Source of the DNA: an uncultured Alphaproteobacteria bacterium
GTDB lineage: Bacteria > Pseudomonadota > Alphaproteobacteria > GCA-2731375
Direction: 5' to 3'
Assembly (NCBI GenBank): GCA_951812805.1
Contig: CATOSZ010000003.1
Span: 2,124,557-2,188,556 of the forward strand
DNA: 64,000 nt
Positions 34,781-44,320 of this stretch are shown here, in pieces. Position 1 is the stretch's first letter. Each line of letters begins with the position of its first letter. The position numbers were made by a program, and so were the translations under genes. The notes beneath the pieces are model-generated. The model did no database searches. It was not told the origin of the DNA and saw nothing but the letters and a program-made list of their open reading frames with translations.

Positions 34781-36754
34781 GAAGTCGTCGACCACGATGT
34801 AACGCACGACACGGGTCACGCCGGTGTCCGGGTCGATCTCGACCTCGGCGACATGGCAGCCGTTGGGGAAGGTGGAGGGGGCGGGCTCGTGCGTCAGGGC
34901 GACGTCGAGGGCGTCCTTCTCCTGCGCGCCGCCGAGGCCGTCCTCGCGCAGGCGAGCGGCCAGCGCCATCACCGTGATGGCGCGGTCGGTGCCGAGAATG
35001 CGGAAGGCGCCGTCTTCGAAGCCGATATCCTCGACGGCGGCCTCCAACGCGCTCGCGGCGAGGTGTCGGCCCTTTTCGACGACCTGTTCGGCGGCCTCCA
35101 GGATCGCGCCGCCGCCGGTGATCATCGACTTGGAGCCGCCCGTACCGCCGCCCGCCAATAGGGCGTCGCTGTCGCCCTGGGCCAGCCGGATCAGCGGGAA
35201 GGGGATCGAAAGCGTGCTCGACAGGATCTGTGCGAAGGGCGCCGAGTGGCCCTGGCCGTAGTTCTGCGTACCGCTGGTGATGGTGACGCCGCCGTCCTCG
35301 TCGAAGCGAATGCCGCCCATCTCGGTCGACGGCGCGCCCGTCGCCTCCAGGTAGCAGGCGAGGCCCAGGCCGCGCAGCTTGCCGCGGCCCGCCGCTTCCG
35401 CCTGGCGGGCCGCGAATCCGTCCCAGTCGGCGCGCGCGAGGGCGTCGGACAGCACGGCGGGGAAATCACCGGAATCGTAAGTCATGCCGGAGACGGCCTT
35501 GAACGGGATCTCCCCCGGCGTCAGCATGTTGCGCCGGCGCAGCTCGATCCGGTCGAGGCCCATCTCCCGCGCCGCCGTGTCCATCAGCCGTTCGACGTAA
35601 TAGTTGCTCTCCGGCCGGCCGGCGCCGCGGTAGGCCGCGATCGGCCCGGTGTTGGTAAAGCGGCAATAGGTCCGGATGTACAGCAGGGGCAGGCGATAGA
35701 GGCTGGGGAAGTTTCGCAGAATGTTCCGCGTCGTCATCATCGGGCCGGTCTGGCTGACGTAGGCGCCGACATTGGCGTGGCCGATGACGCGGGCGGCGAG
35801 GACCTTGCCCTCGGCATCGAAGGCCATCGAGGCCTCGACGACGCTGCCGCGCCCGTGCTGGTCGGCAAGGAAGCTGTCGGAGCGGTCGTCGCGCCAACGC
35901 ACCGGACGGCCGATCCGTTTGGCGGCCAGCAGCAACGGTCCGTATTCCGGATAGGGCGCCGATTTCATGCCGAAGGAACCGCCGACGTCGTAGGTCCGCA
36001 CGCGAAGCTTCTCACGGTCCACGTTGAGAATGTCGCCGGCGACGCTGTTGCGCAGGCCGAAAACGCCCTGGCTGCCGACATGCAGGGTAAAGCGGTCCTC
36101 GCCCGCGTCGTATTCCGCCAGGGCCGCGCGCGGCTCCATCGGATTGATGACGATGCGGTTGTTCTCGATTTCGAGCCGGGAAATATGGGCGGCGGCGGCG
36201 AAGGCCGCATCGACCGCGTCGCCATCGCCGTGTTCCCAATCAACGCACAGGTTCGCGGGCGCGCTGTCGTGCAGTTGGGCCGCCGCGGCCTCGCCGGCGG
36301 CGCGGGGATCGGTCACGGCGGCGCGTGGCTCCGCGTCGAGCTCGATCAGTTCGGCCGCGTCGCGTGCCTCGGCCAGGCTTTCGGCGACGACGAGGGCGAT
36401 CGGCTCGCCCTGATAGCGGACCCGGTCCGCCGCCAGCGACGGGCGGGCCGGCTTGATCATCGCGGCCCCGCCCCGCCCCTCGAGCGGGATTTTGTTCTGC
36501 AAGGTGCCGAAGCCCGCCGCCTCCAGGTCGGATAGTGTCAGGATCGCCAGCACACCCGGCGCCGCGAGCGCCGCCGCCAGGTCCAGCCCGCGCAGATCGG
36601 CGTGCGCATAGGGCGAGCGCAGCAGGTAGCCGATCGCCGCATTGTCGGCGATCACATCGTCGGTGAAGCGGCCGCCGCCGGTGAGCAGGCGTGGGTCCTC
36701 GCCCCGGGCAACGGATTGGCCGATGGCGTATTTCTCGATTTCCATGCCGTCCAA
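34781..36754 (-). pseudogene. Molybdenum hydroxylase (CoxL/XDH-like) large subunit, 5' fragment
   Basis: Start TTG at 36754 (GGGAGG eight bases upstream, overlapping the preceding stop); ATG 36745 is an alternative. Motifs: IGQSVARGEDPRLLTGGGRF (start of the aldehyde oxidase/xanthine dehydrogenase a/b hammerhead), VRTYDVGGSFGMK, AYRGAGRPESNYYVE and [13 protein letters not shown], all typical of the Mo-pterin subunit. It ends at YIVVDDF where the IS begins. The native enzyme would hydroxylate CO, aldehydes, purines or heterocycles with FAD- and 2Fe-2S-subunits; those small subunits are not adjacent, so it was an isolated gene here. The 14-bp gap to the upstream epimerase suggests co-transcription. 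Now inactive. Confidence 0.9.
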
Positions 36755-36767
36755 GGTGGCAACCTCC

Positions 36768-37556
36768 CTACAGTTCCGGGTCGACGACGAATCCGCCGCC
36801 TTGATAGATTTCGCCGATATCGTCGGACGCGTGTTCCGGCTCGGCCGCCAGCACCGCCTCGGCATGCGGTTCCGAGCGATCCTCCGGCCGGTAGCCGAGA
36901 CGGTGAGCGTTCGAATTGTCGTACCAGCTCCGCGCATTGTCGGAAACGCCGTAGACGATCTCGTAGTGGATATCGGGGTGTTCCAGCCCGATGCGCATCA
37001 ATTGGGTGAGGTCACGGGGGCTGATCCAGATGGAAAGCCGGCGCTTGTCGATCGGCGCGTCGCCGTAGTTGCCGATGCGGACGCAAAGCACGCCGAGGCC
37101 GTGCCGGTCGGCATAGAGGGCGCCGATCGCCTCGCCAAAGGCCTTGGAGAGGCCGTAGCGGCTGTCGGGTCGTACGGGCACCTCGTGGTCGATCGTCTGG
37201 TCGCGGCGATAGAAGCCGACGGCGTGATTGGAGGTCGCCATGATCACCCGGCGCACGCCCTGGCGCCGCGCCGCCTCGAAGACGTTACGGGTGCCGACGA
37301 TGTTGGCCTCCAGGATCCGTTCCCACGAGGCTTCGCCCGAAATCCCACCCAGGTGGATGATTCCGTCGACGCCGTCGCAGAGCGCCTCGACAGCGGCGAG
37401 ATCGGCGATATCGGCCGGGATGCATTCCTCGCCCGGGCCGGCGGGCGTCATCGGCTGGATGTCGGATAGGCGGAGGTGGGGGTAGACGCCGGCGAGTGTG
37501 CGGCGCAGGCCGGTGCCGATGCCGCCGGCGGCACCTGTGATGAGTATGCGTTCCAT
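36768..37556 (-). CDS. NAD-dependent epimerase/dehydratase, uronate-dehydrogenase-like
   Basis: 262 residues; ATG 37556 after GAGGAAGATCCGAC. Extended-SDR start ILITGAAGGIGTGLRRTLAG, then IIHLGGISGEASWERILEAN, MATSNHAVGFYRRD and the catalytic YGLSKAFGE (Tyr/Lys). The SNHAVGFY segment and absence of a UDP-sugar site resemble uronate dehydrogenase, which oxidises D-galacturonate or D-glucuronate to the aldarolactone with NAD. It may instead act on another sugar acid. First gene of a leftward pair with the broken molybdenum hydroxylase. Confidence 0.85.
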   Translation of the reverse strand: MERILITGAAGGIGTGLRRTLAGVYPHLRLSDIQPMTPAGPGEECIPADIADLAAVEALCDGVDGIIHLGGISGEASWERILEANIVGTRNVFEAARRQGVRRVIMATSNHAVGFYRRDQTIDHEVPVRPDSRYGLSKAFGEAIGALYADRHGLGVLCVRIGNYGDAPIDKRRLSIWISPRDLTQLMRIGLEHPDIHYEIVYGVSDNARSWYDNSNAHRLGYRPEDRSEPHAEAVLAAEPEHASDDIGEIYQGGGFVVDPEL

Positions 37557-37685
37557 GTCGGATCTTCCTCGAGACGGAGAGAACCCCACTACAATAGCCA
37601 TTTCCCGGCGCCCCGCGCCATCCTCCCCACGCTATACTGCGCGCCCCGCCGGACATCCGCCGGCCCGTACCGAGGGAGAGACGAC

Positions 37686-38159
37686 ATGGCAGACCTGCCG
37701 ATCATTCAACTGCGCCGTATCGAGGCGAACGTGATCAAGCCGATCTACGAGGAAATGGTCGCAACCTTCGGCGAAACGGCCGCGCGGGAGGTGCTGGATC
37801 GCGCGATTCGCCGCAACGCCATCGAGCATGGCCAAGGCCTGGCCGAGCGCGAGGAAGGCCCGGCCGACCTCGCGGCCTTCGCGCGTCTGCTGCCCAACTG
37901 GCAGAAAGAGGACGCCTTGAAAATCGATGTACTGGAAGAATCGGCGGAACGGTTCGACTTCAATGTCGTGCGCTGCCGCTATGCCGAGATGTACCGCGAC
38001 ATGGGTCTCGGCGAAATCGGCCATTTGTTGAGTTGCAACCGCGACGGGGCCTTCTGCGAGGGCTTCAACGCCGACATCAAGCTGGAACGCGGCCAGACCA
38101 TCATGGGCGGCGCCAGCCATTGCGACTTCCGCTATTCCGTCGCCGAGGACGAGGGCTGA
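37686..38159 (+). CDS. L-2-amino-thiazoline-4-carboxylate-hydrolase-like protein
   Basis: 157 residues, ATG 37686 after CGAGGGAGAGACGAC. The C-terminal two-thirds resemble the ATC hydrolase (AtcB-like) family: LKIDVLEESAERFDFNVVRC, MGLGEIGHLLSCNRDGAFC, then GGASHCDFRY. The conserved Cys and His fit the expected active site. In Pseudomonas the enzyme opens the thiazoline ring of ATC on the way to L-cysteine; many homologues have other or unknown roles. Divergent from the epimerase. Confidence 0.8.
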   Translation: MADLPIIQLRRIEANVIKPIYEEMVATFGETAAREVLDRAIRRNAIEHGQGLAEREEGPADLAAFARLLPNWQKEDALKIDVLEESAERFDFNVVRCRYAEMYRDMGLGEIGHLLSCNRDGAFCEGFNADIKLERGQTIMGGASHCDFRYSVAEDEG

Positions 38160-38245
38160 GCCACCGCTCACTGCGACCGATCGTCAAGGGGTAACTCTCT
38201 CTTAAGGGTGCGTGCTGCAAAGTTGTCGAGCTTGATGAGCATTCG

Positions 38246-40165
38246 ATGAGATGCGGTATGTGGAACTGGGATGCAGACGGCGGGAACGACGCGGCGGGAC
38301 AACGTGTCTCTCCACGTCTGCTCGTCATCGACGACGACGAGGCCGATCGCCTGATCACGAAACGGTTGCTGGGTCGGATCTTCGGCGACGACCTCGACCT
38401 GGAGACGATCGCGGACTGGGATCAGGCCGTCGCCGCCGTCGAGGCGGGCGGGCACGATATCTACCTGGTCGACCATTTCCTCGGCGCCGGTACGGGTATC
38501 GAGTTGATCGAGCGCGGCACCCGCGGCGAGCCCGATCGCGCGTTCATTCTGCTGACCGGGCAGGAAAGTCGAAGCATCGACCTGGAGGCGACCCGCGTCG
38601 GCGCCGCCGACTATTTGATGAAGTCGGAACTCGACGTCAGCCGGTTGGAGCGTTCGCTGCGCTACGCCTGGGAGATGTTGAAGCACAAGCGGTTGTTGAT
38701 CGATCAGGCGACGGAATTGCGTCTCGCCAAGTCGGCGATCGCCGAGGACGCGCGCAAATACCTCGACATGGCGCGCACGCTGCGCAAGATGCAGGGGGAT
38801 CTGCGCCAGGCCCTGGTCCGCGCAGAAAATGGCGAGAAGCAGTATCGTTGGCTGGCCCAGCACGATCTGCTGACCGGAATTCCGAACCGATCGCTGTTCC
38901 TGGCCCAGCTGCAGAAGGACCTCGCCAGCGCGGAGCGTTCCGGCCAGGCCATGGCGCTGTATATGATCGATCTCGATCGCTTCAAGTTCGTCAACGACAG
39001 TCACGGGCACAAGATCGGCGATGGCTTGCTGGTGCAGTTCGCCAGCCGCCTCAGCCGTTTCCTGCGCAAGACGGACACGTTGGCGCGGCTCGGCGGCGAC
39101 GAGTTCGCCATCATCACCACCAACCTCGATCGCGAAGCCTCGGCCTCGGTGACGGCGGAGAAGATCATCGACGCGGTGGCCGACCCCTTCGTCGTCGATG
39201 GCCATCACATCGAAAGCGGCGCCAGCGTCGGCGTCGTCGTCTTCGATGGCTTCGAGCAGGTCACGCCGGACGAGTTGATGCAGCGTTCGGATTTCGCCCT
39301 CTACCGGGCCAAGGACAGCGGTCGTCAACAGTACCAGTTCTTCGACGAGGAGCTGAACCGCGTCATCCTGCGCAACAATCTCCTGAAGCAGGAAATCCAG
39401 AAGGCCATCGGTACCGACCAGATCCATCTGGTCTTCCAGCCGAAGATCGATGTCGCCACCAAATCGATCAAGGGGGTCGAGGCGCTGACCCGCTGGACCC
39501 ATCCGGAATTGGGGGTGGTCTCACCGGTCGAATTCATCCCCCTCGCCGAAATGACCGGGCAGATCCTGGAACTTTCGGACTGGGTGCTGGAAGCGGCCTT
39601 CCGGACGATCTGCCAATGGCGTGGCTCGGTATTGGAGAACGTTCCGATCGCGCTCAACGTCTCGGCCGTGCAATTGAAGAACGGCGATCTCGTCAACACG
39701 GTCAAGGACCTGATGCGCCGCTACCGCATCCGCCCCTCCGAGTTCGCGCTGGAAATCACCGAAACCACCGCACTGGAAGACCTGGAAGCCGGCATCGACC
39801 GGATCACGGCATTGCGCAACATGGGCATCTCGATCGCGATCGACGACTTCGGCACGGGCTATTCGTCGCTCGCCCTGGCGACGACCTTGCCGGCGGACCA
39901 GTTGAAGATCGACAAGTCGTTCGTCTCGGGCATGCTGACGCGCTCCTCCGACGCGGCGGCGGTCAAGGCGAGCATCACGCTCGCCCATGCCATGGGCATG
40001 CATGTGGTCGCCGAGGGTGTCGAGCACATGGCGGAGTTCGAGTATCTGGAGCGTCACGGCTGCGATCAGGTGCAAGGCTATCTGATCGTGAAGCCGCTGA
40101 AGGCCCTGGATCTGGTCGAATGGTATGCGGTAGAGCGGGACAAGCTGCTGCGCCAGGCGGCGTGA
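38246..40165 (+). CDS. REC-GGDEF-EAL c-di-GMP turnover protein
   Basis: 639 residues. Domain order: REC with VIDDDEADRL and phospho-acceptor Asp76 in YLVDHFLG; a coiled-coil linker (~125-190); GGDEF with an intact RLGGDEFAI (283-287); EAL with VEALTRW (412-414). EAL metal and catalytic residues are also present: NVSAVQLK, ALEITETT, IDDFGTGYSS, LKIDKSF and AEGVEH. Both halves look catalytically complete, so it could make or break c-di-GMP depending on phosphorylation. Neighbours are a response regulator and kinase (convergent), and a PilZ protein 10 kb away may be a target. Confidence 0.92.
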   Translation: MRCGMWNWDADGGNDAAGQRVSPRLLVIDDDEADRLITKRLLGRIFGDDLDLETIADWDQAVAAVEAGGHDIYLVDHFLGAGTGIELIERGTRGEPDRAFILLTGQESRSIDLEATRVGAADYLMKSELDVSRLERSLRYAWEMLKHKRLLIDQATELRLAKSAIAEDARKYLDMARTLRKMQGDLRQALVRAENGEKQYRWLAQHDLLTGIPNRSLFLAQLQKDLASAERSGQAMALYMIDLDRFKFVNDSHGHKIGDGLLVQFASRLSRFLRKTDTLARLGGDEFAIITTNLDREASASVTAEKIIDAVADPFVVDGHHIESGASVGVVVFDGFEQVTPDELMQRSDFALYRAKDSGRQQYQFFDEELNRVILRNNLLKQEIQKAIGTDQIHLVFQPKIDVATKSIKGVEALTRWTHPELGVVSPVEFIPLAEMTGQILELSDWVLEAAFRTICQWRGSVLENVPIALNVSAVQLKNGDLVNTVKDLMRRYRIRPSEFALEITETTALEDLEAGIDRITALRNMGISIAIDDFGTGYSSLALATTLPADQLKIDKSFVSGMLTRSSDAAAVKASITLAHAMGMHVVAEGVEHMAEFEYLERHGCDQVQGYLIVKPLKALDLVEWYAVERDKLLRQAA

Positions 40166-40177
40166 ACCGGCGGGCGG

Positions 40178-40603
40178 CTACGGCAGCTCGACGATGCGCC
40201 AATAGCTGTCGATCATCGTGACCGCATCCAGGAACCCCGAAGCCGCGTTTGATTTCACGATATAACCGGCGACATGCTTGTCGTAGGCGGACAGGCGGTC
40301 ACGCTCGGCCCCGGACGTGGTCAGCACGAAGACGATGGAGCGATGCAGGCTCGCGTCCTCGCGGACGACGTCGAGGAACTCCAGGCCCCCCATCAGCGGC
40401 ATGTTGAGATCCAGCATGATGATATAGGGCGCGGCCAACTGCTGGACGCCATTGGTGCCACGCAAATGGTCCAGCGCGACCAGGCCGTTTTCGGCATGAA
40501 TCAGCGGGTTGGCGATCTTCAGTTCGCGGAACGCACGTCGCATCATCATGAGATCGACTTCATCGTCCTCGACGAGCAGAAAGCTGACCTCTTTGGTCGA
40601 CAT
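40178..40603 (-). CDS. Single-domain response regulator
   Basis: 141 residues from ATG 40603 (TTGGAGTTCGTC upstream). REC fold with LLVEDDEVDLMMMRRAF (acidic pair), phospho-Asp in IIMLDLNMPLMGG, the switch Thr in VLTTSGAERD, and the conserved Lys in AGYIVKSNA. No output domain is present. The N-terminal acidic pattern and length fit the cyanobacterial Rcp1/phytochrome-type regulators often paired with a bacteriophytochrome-like kinase. It lies 51 bp after the kinase gene, so the two likely form a pair. Confidence 0.88.
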   Translation of the reverse strand: MSTKEVSFLLVEDDEVDLMMMRRAFRELKIANPLIHAENGLVALDHLRGTNGVQQLAAPYIIMLDLNMPLMGGLEFLDVVREDASLHRSIVFVLTTSGAERDRLSAYDKHVAGYIVKSNAASGFLDAVTMIDSYWRIVELP

Positions 40604-40654
40604 GACGAACTCCAATTTCGGCGGCCGCCGGCGCCTTCGGAAACGGCGACGCGG

Positions 40655-42673
40655 CTATGACGTCGATGCTGTTGGCGTGGCTATATCATCTTCTGCCGCT
40701 TGGTTCCAAACCCTTGGCCAGGTGAAGTGAAAGCGGCACCCCCGGCCGGCGTCGGGATCCGAATCGACGCGAATTTCGCCGCCGGCGTTCTGGATGATCT
40801 TTCGGATGATCGCGAGCCCCATACCGCTGCCCTCGACCTGGTCCCGGCTCTTCAAGGTTTTAAACAGTTCGAAGACCTTATGGTGATTCTCCGGGACAAT
40901 GCCTGGACCGTCGTCGGCGACGGTGAAGGCGATATGCTCCCCTTCATTCACGGCGGTGACACTTATCGTTCCCGTTGGCCCGTCGTGATGCTTGATGGCG
41001 TTGTCGAAAAGGTTGCGGAAGGTCTGTTCGAAGGGCGCCGGCGGCCCCTCGATATGCAAACCGTCCACAGCGAGGTCCAGCTGGAACGCGTTCTCCCCAT
41101 TCGCATTGTCGAACACCTCACGCAGCCGTTCGCCGACATCCATGTCCCGCGTCGCATCTTCGACGTGGCCGACGCGCGAGTACTGCAAAAGATCGTCGAG
41201 CAAAGCGTCCAGGCGGGCGACGCGACGTTGCAAAAGATCGAACATCCGTGCCGTGTCCCCGGTAATCGCCTCGTCGAGCTCTTCGCGAAGCATCCGCGCC
41301 AGGTTGCCGATCGCCCGCAGCGGCGATTTCAGATCGTGTGAGGCAACGTAGGCGAACGTCTCGAGATCGGCGTTCGACCGTCTGAGTTCGCGGGCGTTGT
41401 CGCGGAATACCTCGACAGCCGCGGCCATCTCGCCGATCTCGTCACCGCCACGGACCCGACCGGGGCTGTCGATGTCGCCTTGGGCGACCGCGCGGACATC
41501 GTCCGCCAGCAGATCGATACGGTCGGCCACGTCGCGAATCACAAAGCGCGAGGTGACGTAGATCGCGGAGACGATCGCCAGCAGGGCGATTGCGACGAGC
41601 GACCAGCGGCCCCAGGCGAAAAGCTCGTCGACATGGGCGATGTCGCCGGCAATGCGGGCCTCGACCGCCTGCAGGACGATTCCGGCCGCACTATCCAAAT
41701 CGCGTGCCAGCGCCAAGTTGTTCTCGCTGAGGCGGCCGACGCGCTCGGCGATGGTGATCTGGTCGGCGCGCCCTTGAAAGACGTTGTCGGGGCCTTGAAC
41801 GAGGGCGACCAGATCTCGCAAGGTTCGCAGGATCGCCTTCTGGCCGGCGTCGGCCGGCAGAGATTGAGATGCTCGGACCAGGGCGCGGATACTCAGGCTC
41901 AGTTCACCGCGCGCTCGGGCAAGCGCGCTCGGGCTCGCCAAAAGGTCGAGGCCGGCGATCCTTCCTCCCAGCTCGTCCAGTCGGAATTCCATCACCGTCG
42001 TGGCTTCCGCTACCTGCATGTCGCGCGATGTCAGGTCCCCGATGGCGTCTGCCAGATCGCTGCGGGGGCTCGTCCCCGCCTCCAGGTCGTCCTGGATGAC
42101 GGTGAGGCGTTCGTCGACGGACATGGATGCGTCGATGTGCAGGGGGCGAAGGGCGCGTCGCAGTCGTTCGATCAGCAGCACGGCCTCGTCGCGCTGCTCG
42201 TCCTGTCGGATCTGCTTGGTAATCCGGGTCTCTGTCAGGAGATGTTGGCGTTCTAGATCGTTGCGGAGACTCGTCAGGTCCCGACTGATCCGCTTCATCG
42301 CCGAACTGCCGGCCTCGTCCAACGGCAGATCGCGAATTTCGGAAAACGTCTGGTCCAGGCGAGAAAGCGCAAGTCGGATGGCCGCCATTTCGCGCGCTAG
42401 ACCGGCGAGGTCATGGGTTTGCAGCAAGGCCGGCGCGCCCGCCAGCAGGGCGAAGGTATCGCGTGCCAGGCGATGGACGTTGTTCAAAGCGGGGACGCTT
42501 GTTCGGCCGATGCCGATGTGGGCGTTCTGTGTTCCTTGGTAGGTTGCCAGAGCGACCAGGGCCGAAAGGACCGACAACATCGAAATGCCGATGCAGGCCA
42601 TGCGGAGTTTGGCGCGAACACTGGTTGTCGGCCGGGTGCCGCTATTCCCGGCGCCCGAAGCTCTATCGAACAT
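40655..42673 (-). CDS. Membrane-bound sensor histidine kinase
   Basis: 672 residues. One TM near residue 30, a ~290-residue periplasmic helical region with heptad-like Leu/Ala spacing, and TM2 at WGRWSLVAIALLAIVSAIYV (~350). Then comes a HAMP (VIRDVADRIDLLADDVRAVA), HisKA with YVASHDLKSPLRAIG, and HATPase with NLFDNAIKHH, VADDGPGI and GSGMGLAII. The SHDLKSPLR phospho-His box is the phytochrome-kinase type. No receiver is fused; the adjacent regulator is the probable partner. It is divergent (129 bp) from an exported solute-binding protein, which might bind its ligand. Confidence 0.9.
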   Translation of the reverse strand: MFDRASGAGNSGTRPTTSVRAKLRMACIGISMLSVLSALVALATYQGTQNAHIGIGRTSVPALNNVHRLARDTFALLAGAPALLQTHDLAGLAREMAAIRLALSRLDQTFSEIRDLPLDEAGSSAMKRISRDLTSLRNDLERQHLLTETRITKQIRQDEQRDEAVLLIERLRRALRPLHIDASMSVDERLTVIQDDLEAGTSPRSDLADAIGDLTSRDMQVAEATTVMEFRLDELGGRIAGLDLLASPSALARARGELSLSIRALVRASQSLPADAGQKAILRTLRDLVALVQGPDNVFQGRADQITIAERVGRLSENNLALARDLDSAAGIVLQAVEARIAGDIAHVDELFAWGRWSLVAIALLAIVSAIYVTSRFVIRDVADRIDLLADDVRAVAQGDIDSPGRVRGGDEIGEMAAAVEVFRDNARELRRSNADLETFAYVASHDLKSPLRAIGNLARMLREELDEAITGDTARMFDLLQRRVARLDALLDDLLQYSRVGHVEDATRDMDVGERLREVFDNANGENAFQLDLAVDGLHIEGPPAPFEQTFRNLFDNAIKHHDGPTGTISVTAVNEGEHIAFTVADDGPGIVPENHHKVFELFKTLKSRDQVEGSGMGLAIIRKIIQNAGGEIRVDSDPDAGRGCRFHFTWPRVWNQAAEDDIATPTASTS

Positions 42674-42802
42674 TGTCCATTAATTCCATGACGTTCGCGA
42701 TTATGCTTCCCATGCCAGTGGCGGCAAGACTTTCTACACATTCCGACGATAAAAGGTACGTGGCTCGCCTTAAAGAAAGGTTCCGATCGGAAGGCTCGAA
42801 CA

Positions 42803-44248
42803 ATGATCGAGAGACGAAAATTTCTCCTCCAATCTACCGCGGCCGGGCTGTTCGCCGTGACCGGCGCCGACGCCGCCTCGCCCCGGGCGGCGCTCGCCAC
42901 GCTCGGCGACGATATCGCTGCTAAGGTTCGTCGATTGGCGTCGGGGCGCGAGATCTCGCTTCGTCTACTGTTGCCGACCGGTTGTGCGGCGAATGTCCGG
43001 CCTGTCGTCGAGGCCTTCGGCAAGGCGACCGGCATCACCGTGCTTCTGGACGAGGTTCCCGTCGACGAGATCAATCCCAGGATGCTGCTCGATACGCTTT
43101 CCGGCTCCCGGTCGTTCGACCTGGCGCTTCCCGCCACCTTCGGCATTCCCGATCTCGTGGAGGCGGGCGTGCTGGTCAATCTGGACGGCTATGCCGCCCG
43201 CCACCAGCCGAGCGGCTATCAGGACAATGCCCTCTTCACGATCGGCGACTACTACAAGGGGGAACTCTACGGCTACCAGACCGACGGGGACGCCTATTTG
43301 ATGTTCTACAACCGCGATTGGCTGGACGCCGCCGACGAGGCCAAGCGCTTCGCCGATAGGCATGGCGAGTCGTTGCGGATTCCCCGCAGCTGGCAGGAGC
43401 TCGACCGCATGATGGCGTTCTTCCATCGCCCGGACGAGGATCGCTTCGGGGGTGCCCTGTTCCGGACGCCCAACTACATCGTGTGGGAGTTCTGGGTGCG
43501 ATTCCACGCCAAGGGGATCTGGCCTTTCGACGCGGAAATGGAGCCGAGAATCGATGGCGAGGGCGCCATGGAAGCGGCGAGCGAACTGATCGAAGCCTCC
43601 CGCCACCTCTATCCCCAGGCCGGCGAGAACGGCCTGTTCGACAATTGGAAGGCCTTCGCCAAAGGCAACATTTTCTGCAATATCGGCTGGGGCGGCACGC
43701 AGAAGTTTCTCAACGGGCCGCAATCGCAGGTCCGCGGCCGGTTGGCCTTCTCGCCGACGCCCGGCGGCGAGTTCGGTGACGAGATCGTTCCCGTACCCTA
43801 TTTCAATTGGGGCTGGAACTATACGGTTTCCAAGCTCTCGACGGAGCCGGAGATCGCCTATCTCTTCGCCCTGTTCGCCTGCGGGCCCGAGATGTCGACC
43901 CGGGCCGTTGCCGAGGCGGGCGGCTTCTTCGATCCTTTCCGGGACGAGCATTACACCGCCCCCCGGGTGGTGGACTCCTATAGCCAGGATTTCCTGACGG
44001 CCCACCGCGAAAGCATGGCGCACAGCATTCCCGACCTCTACCTGAAGGGGCAGGGGGAGTATTTCGATGCTTTGCGCGAAGGCCTGATGATGGCCAAACG
44101 GGGCGAGGCGACGGTGGCGGAGGCGTTGCGACGCACCGCCCGGCAGTGGCGGCAAACGACGCGGCGCATGGGCCGGCGCGGCCAGATCGAGCAATGGAAC
44201 TATTTGCGATCCCGTTACCCGGAACGGTTGCGCCGGCATTTGCGCTGA
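42803..44248 (+). CDS. Tat-exported extracellular solute-binding protein (orphan)
   Basis: 481 residues. The N-terminus IERRKFLLQSTAAGLFAVT holds a twin-Arg motif, so export through Tat is likely. The fold resembles ABC type 1 (MalE/UgpB) binding proteins: FGKATGITVLLDEVPVDEI, FDLALPATFGIPDLVEAGVL, YYKGELYGYQTDGDAYLMFY, then WGGTQKFLNG. No permease or ATPase gene is near. In this place, divergent from a kinase with a large periplasmic part, a sensory role for the binding protein is plausible but inferred. Ligand unknown, perhaps a sugar. Confidence 0.85.
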   Translation: MIERRKFLLQSTAAGLFAVTGADAASPRAALATLGDDIAAKVRRLASGREISLRLLLPTGCAANVRPVVEAFGKATGITVLLDEVPVDEINPRMLLDTLSGSRSFDLALPATFGIPDLVEAGVLVNLDGYAARHQPSGYQDNALFTIGDYYKGELYGYQTDGDAYLMFYNRDWLDAADEAKRFADRHGESLRIPRSWQELDRMMAFFHRPDEDRFGGALFRTPNYIVWEFWVRFHAKGIWPFDAEMEPRIDGEGAMEAASELIEASRHLYPQAGENGLFDNWKAFAKGNIFCNIGWGGTQKFLNGPQSQVRGRLAFSPTPGGEFGDEIVPVPYFNWGWNYTVSKLSTEPEIAYLFALFACGPEMSTRAVAEAGGFFDPFRDEHYTAPRVVDSYSQDFLTAHRESMAHSIPDLYLKGQGEYFDALREGLMMAKRGEATVAEALRRTARQWRQTTRRMGRRGQIEQWNYLRSRYPERLRRHLR

Positions 44249-44320
44249 TCGACGGGTGCGCTTTCCCGCCGCCGGCGGTATCCTGGCGTCCTCGACGAGG
44301 TATGGGAACGGCGAAGCGGC

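Noticed and set aside
38251..40221. A 656-codon open frame overlapping the GGDEF/EAL gene in another frame
   Set aside because: The overlapping frame has complete REC, GGDEF and EAL motifs; this one has none.
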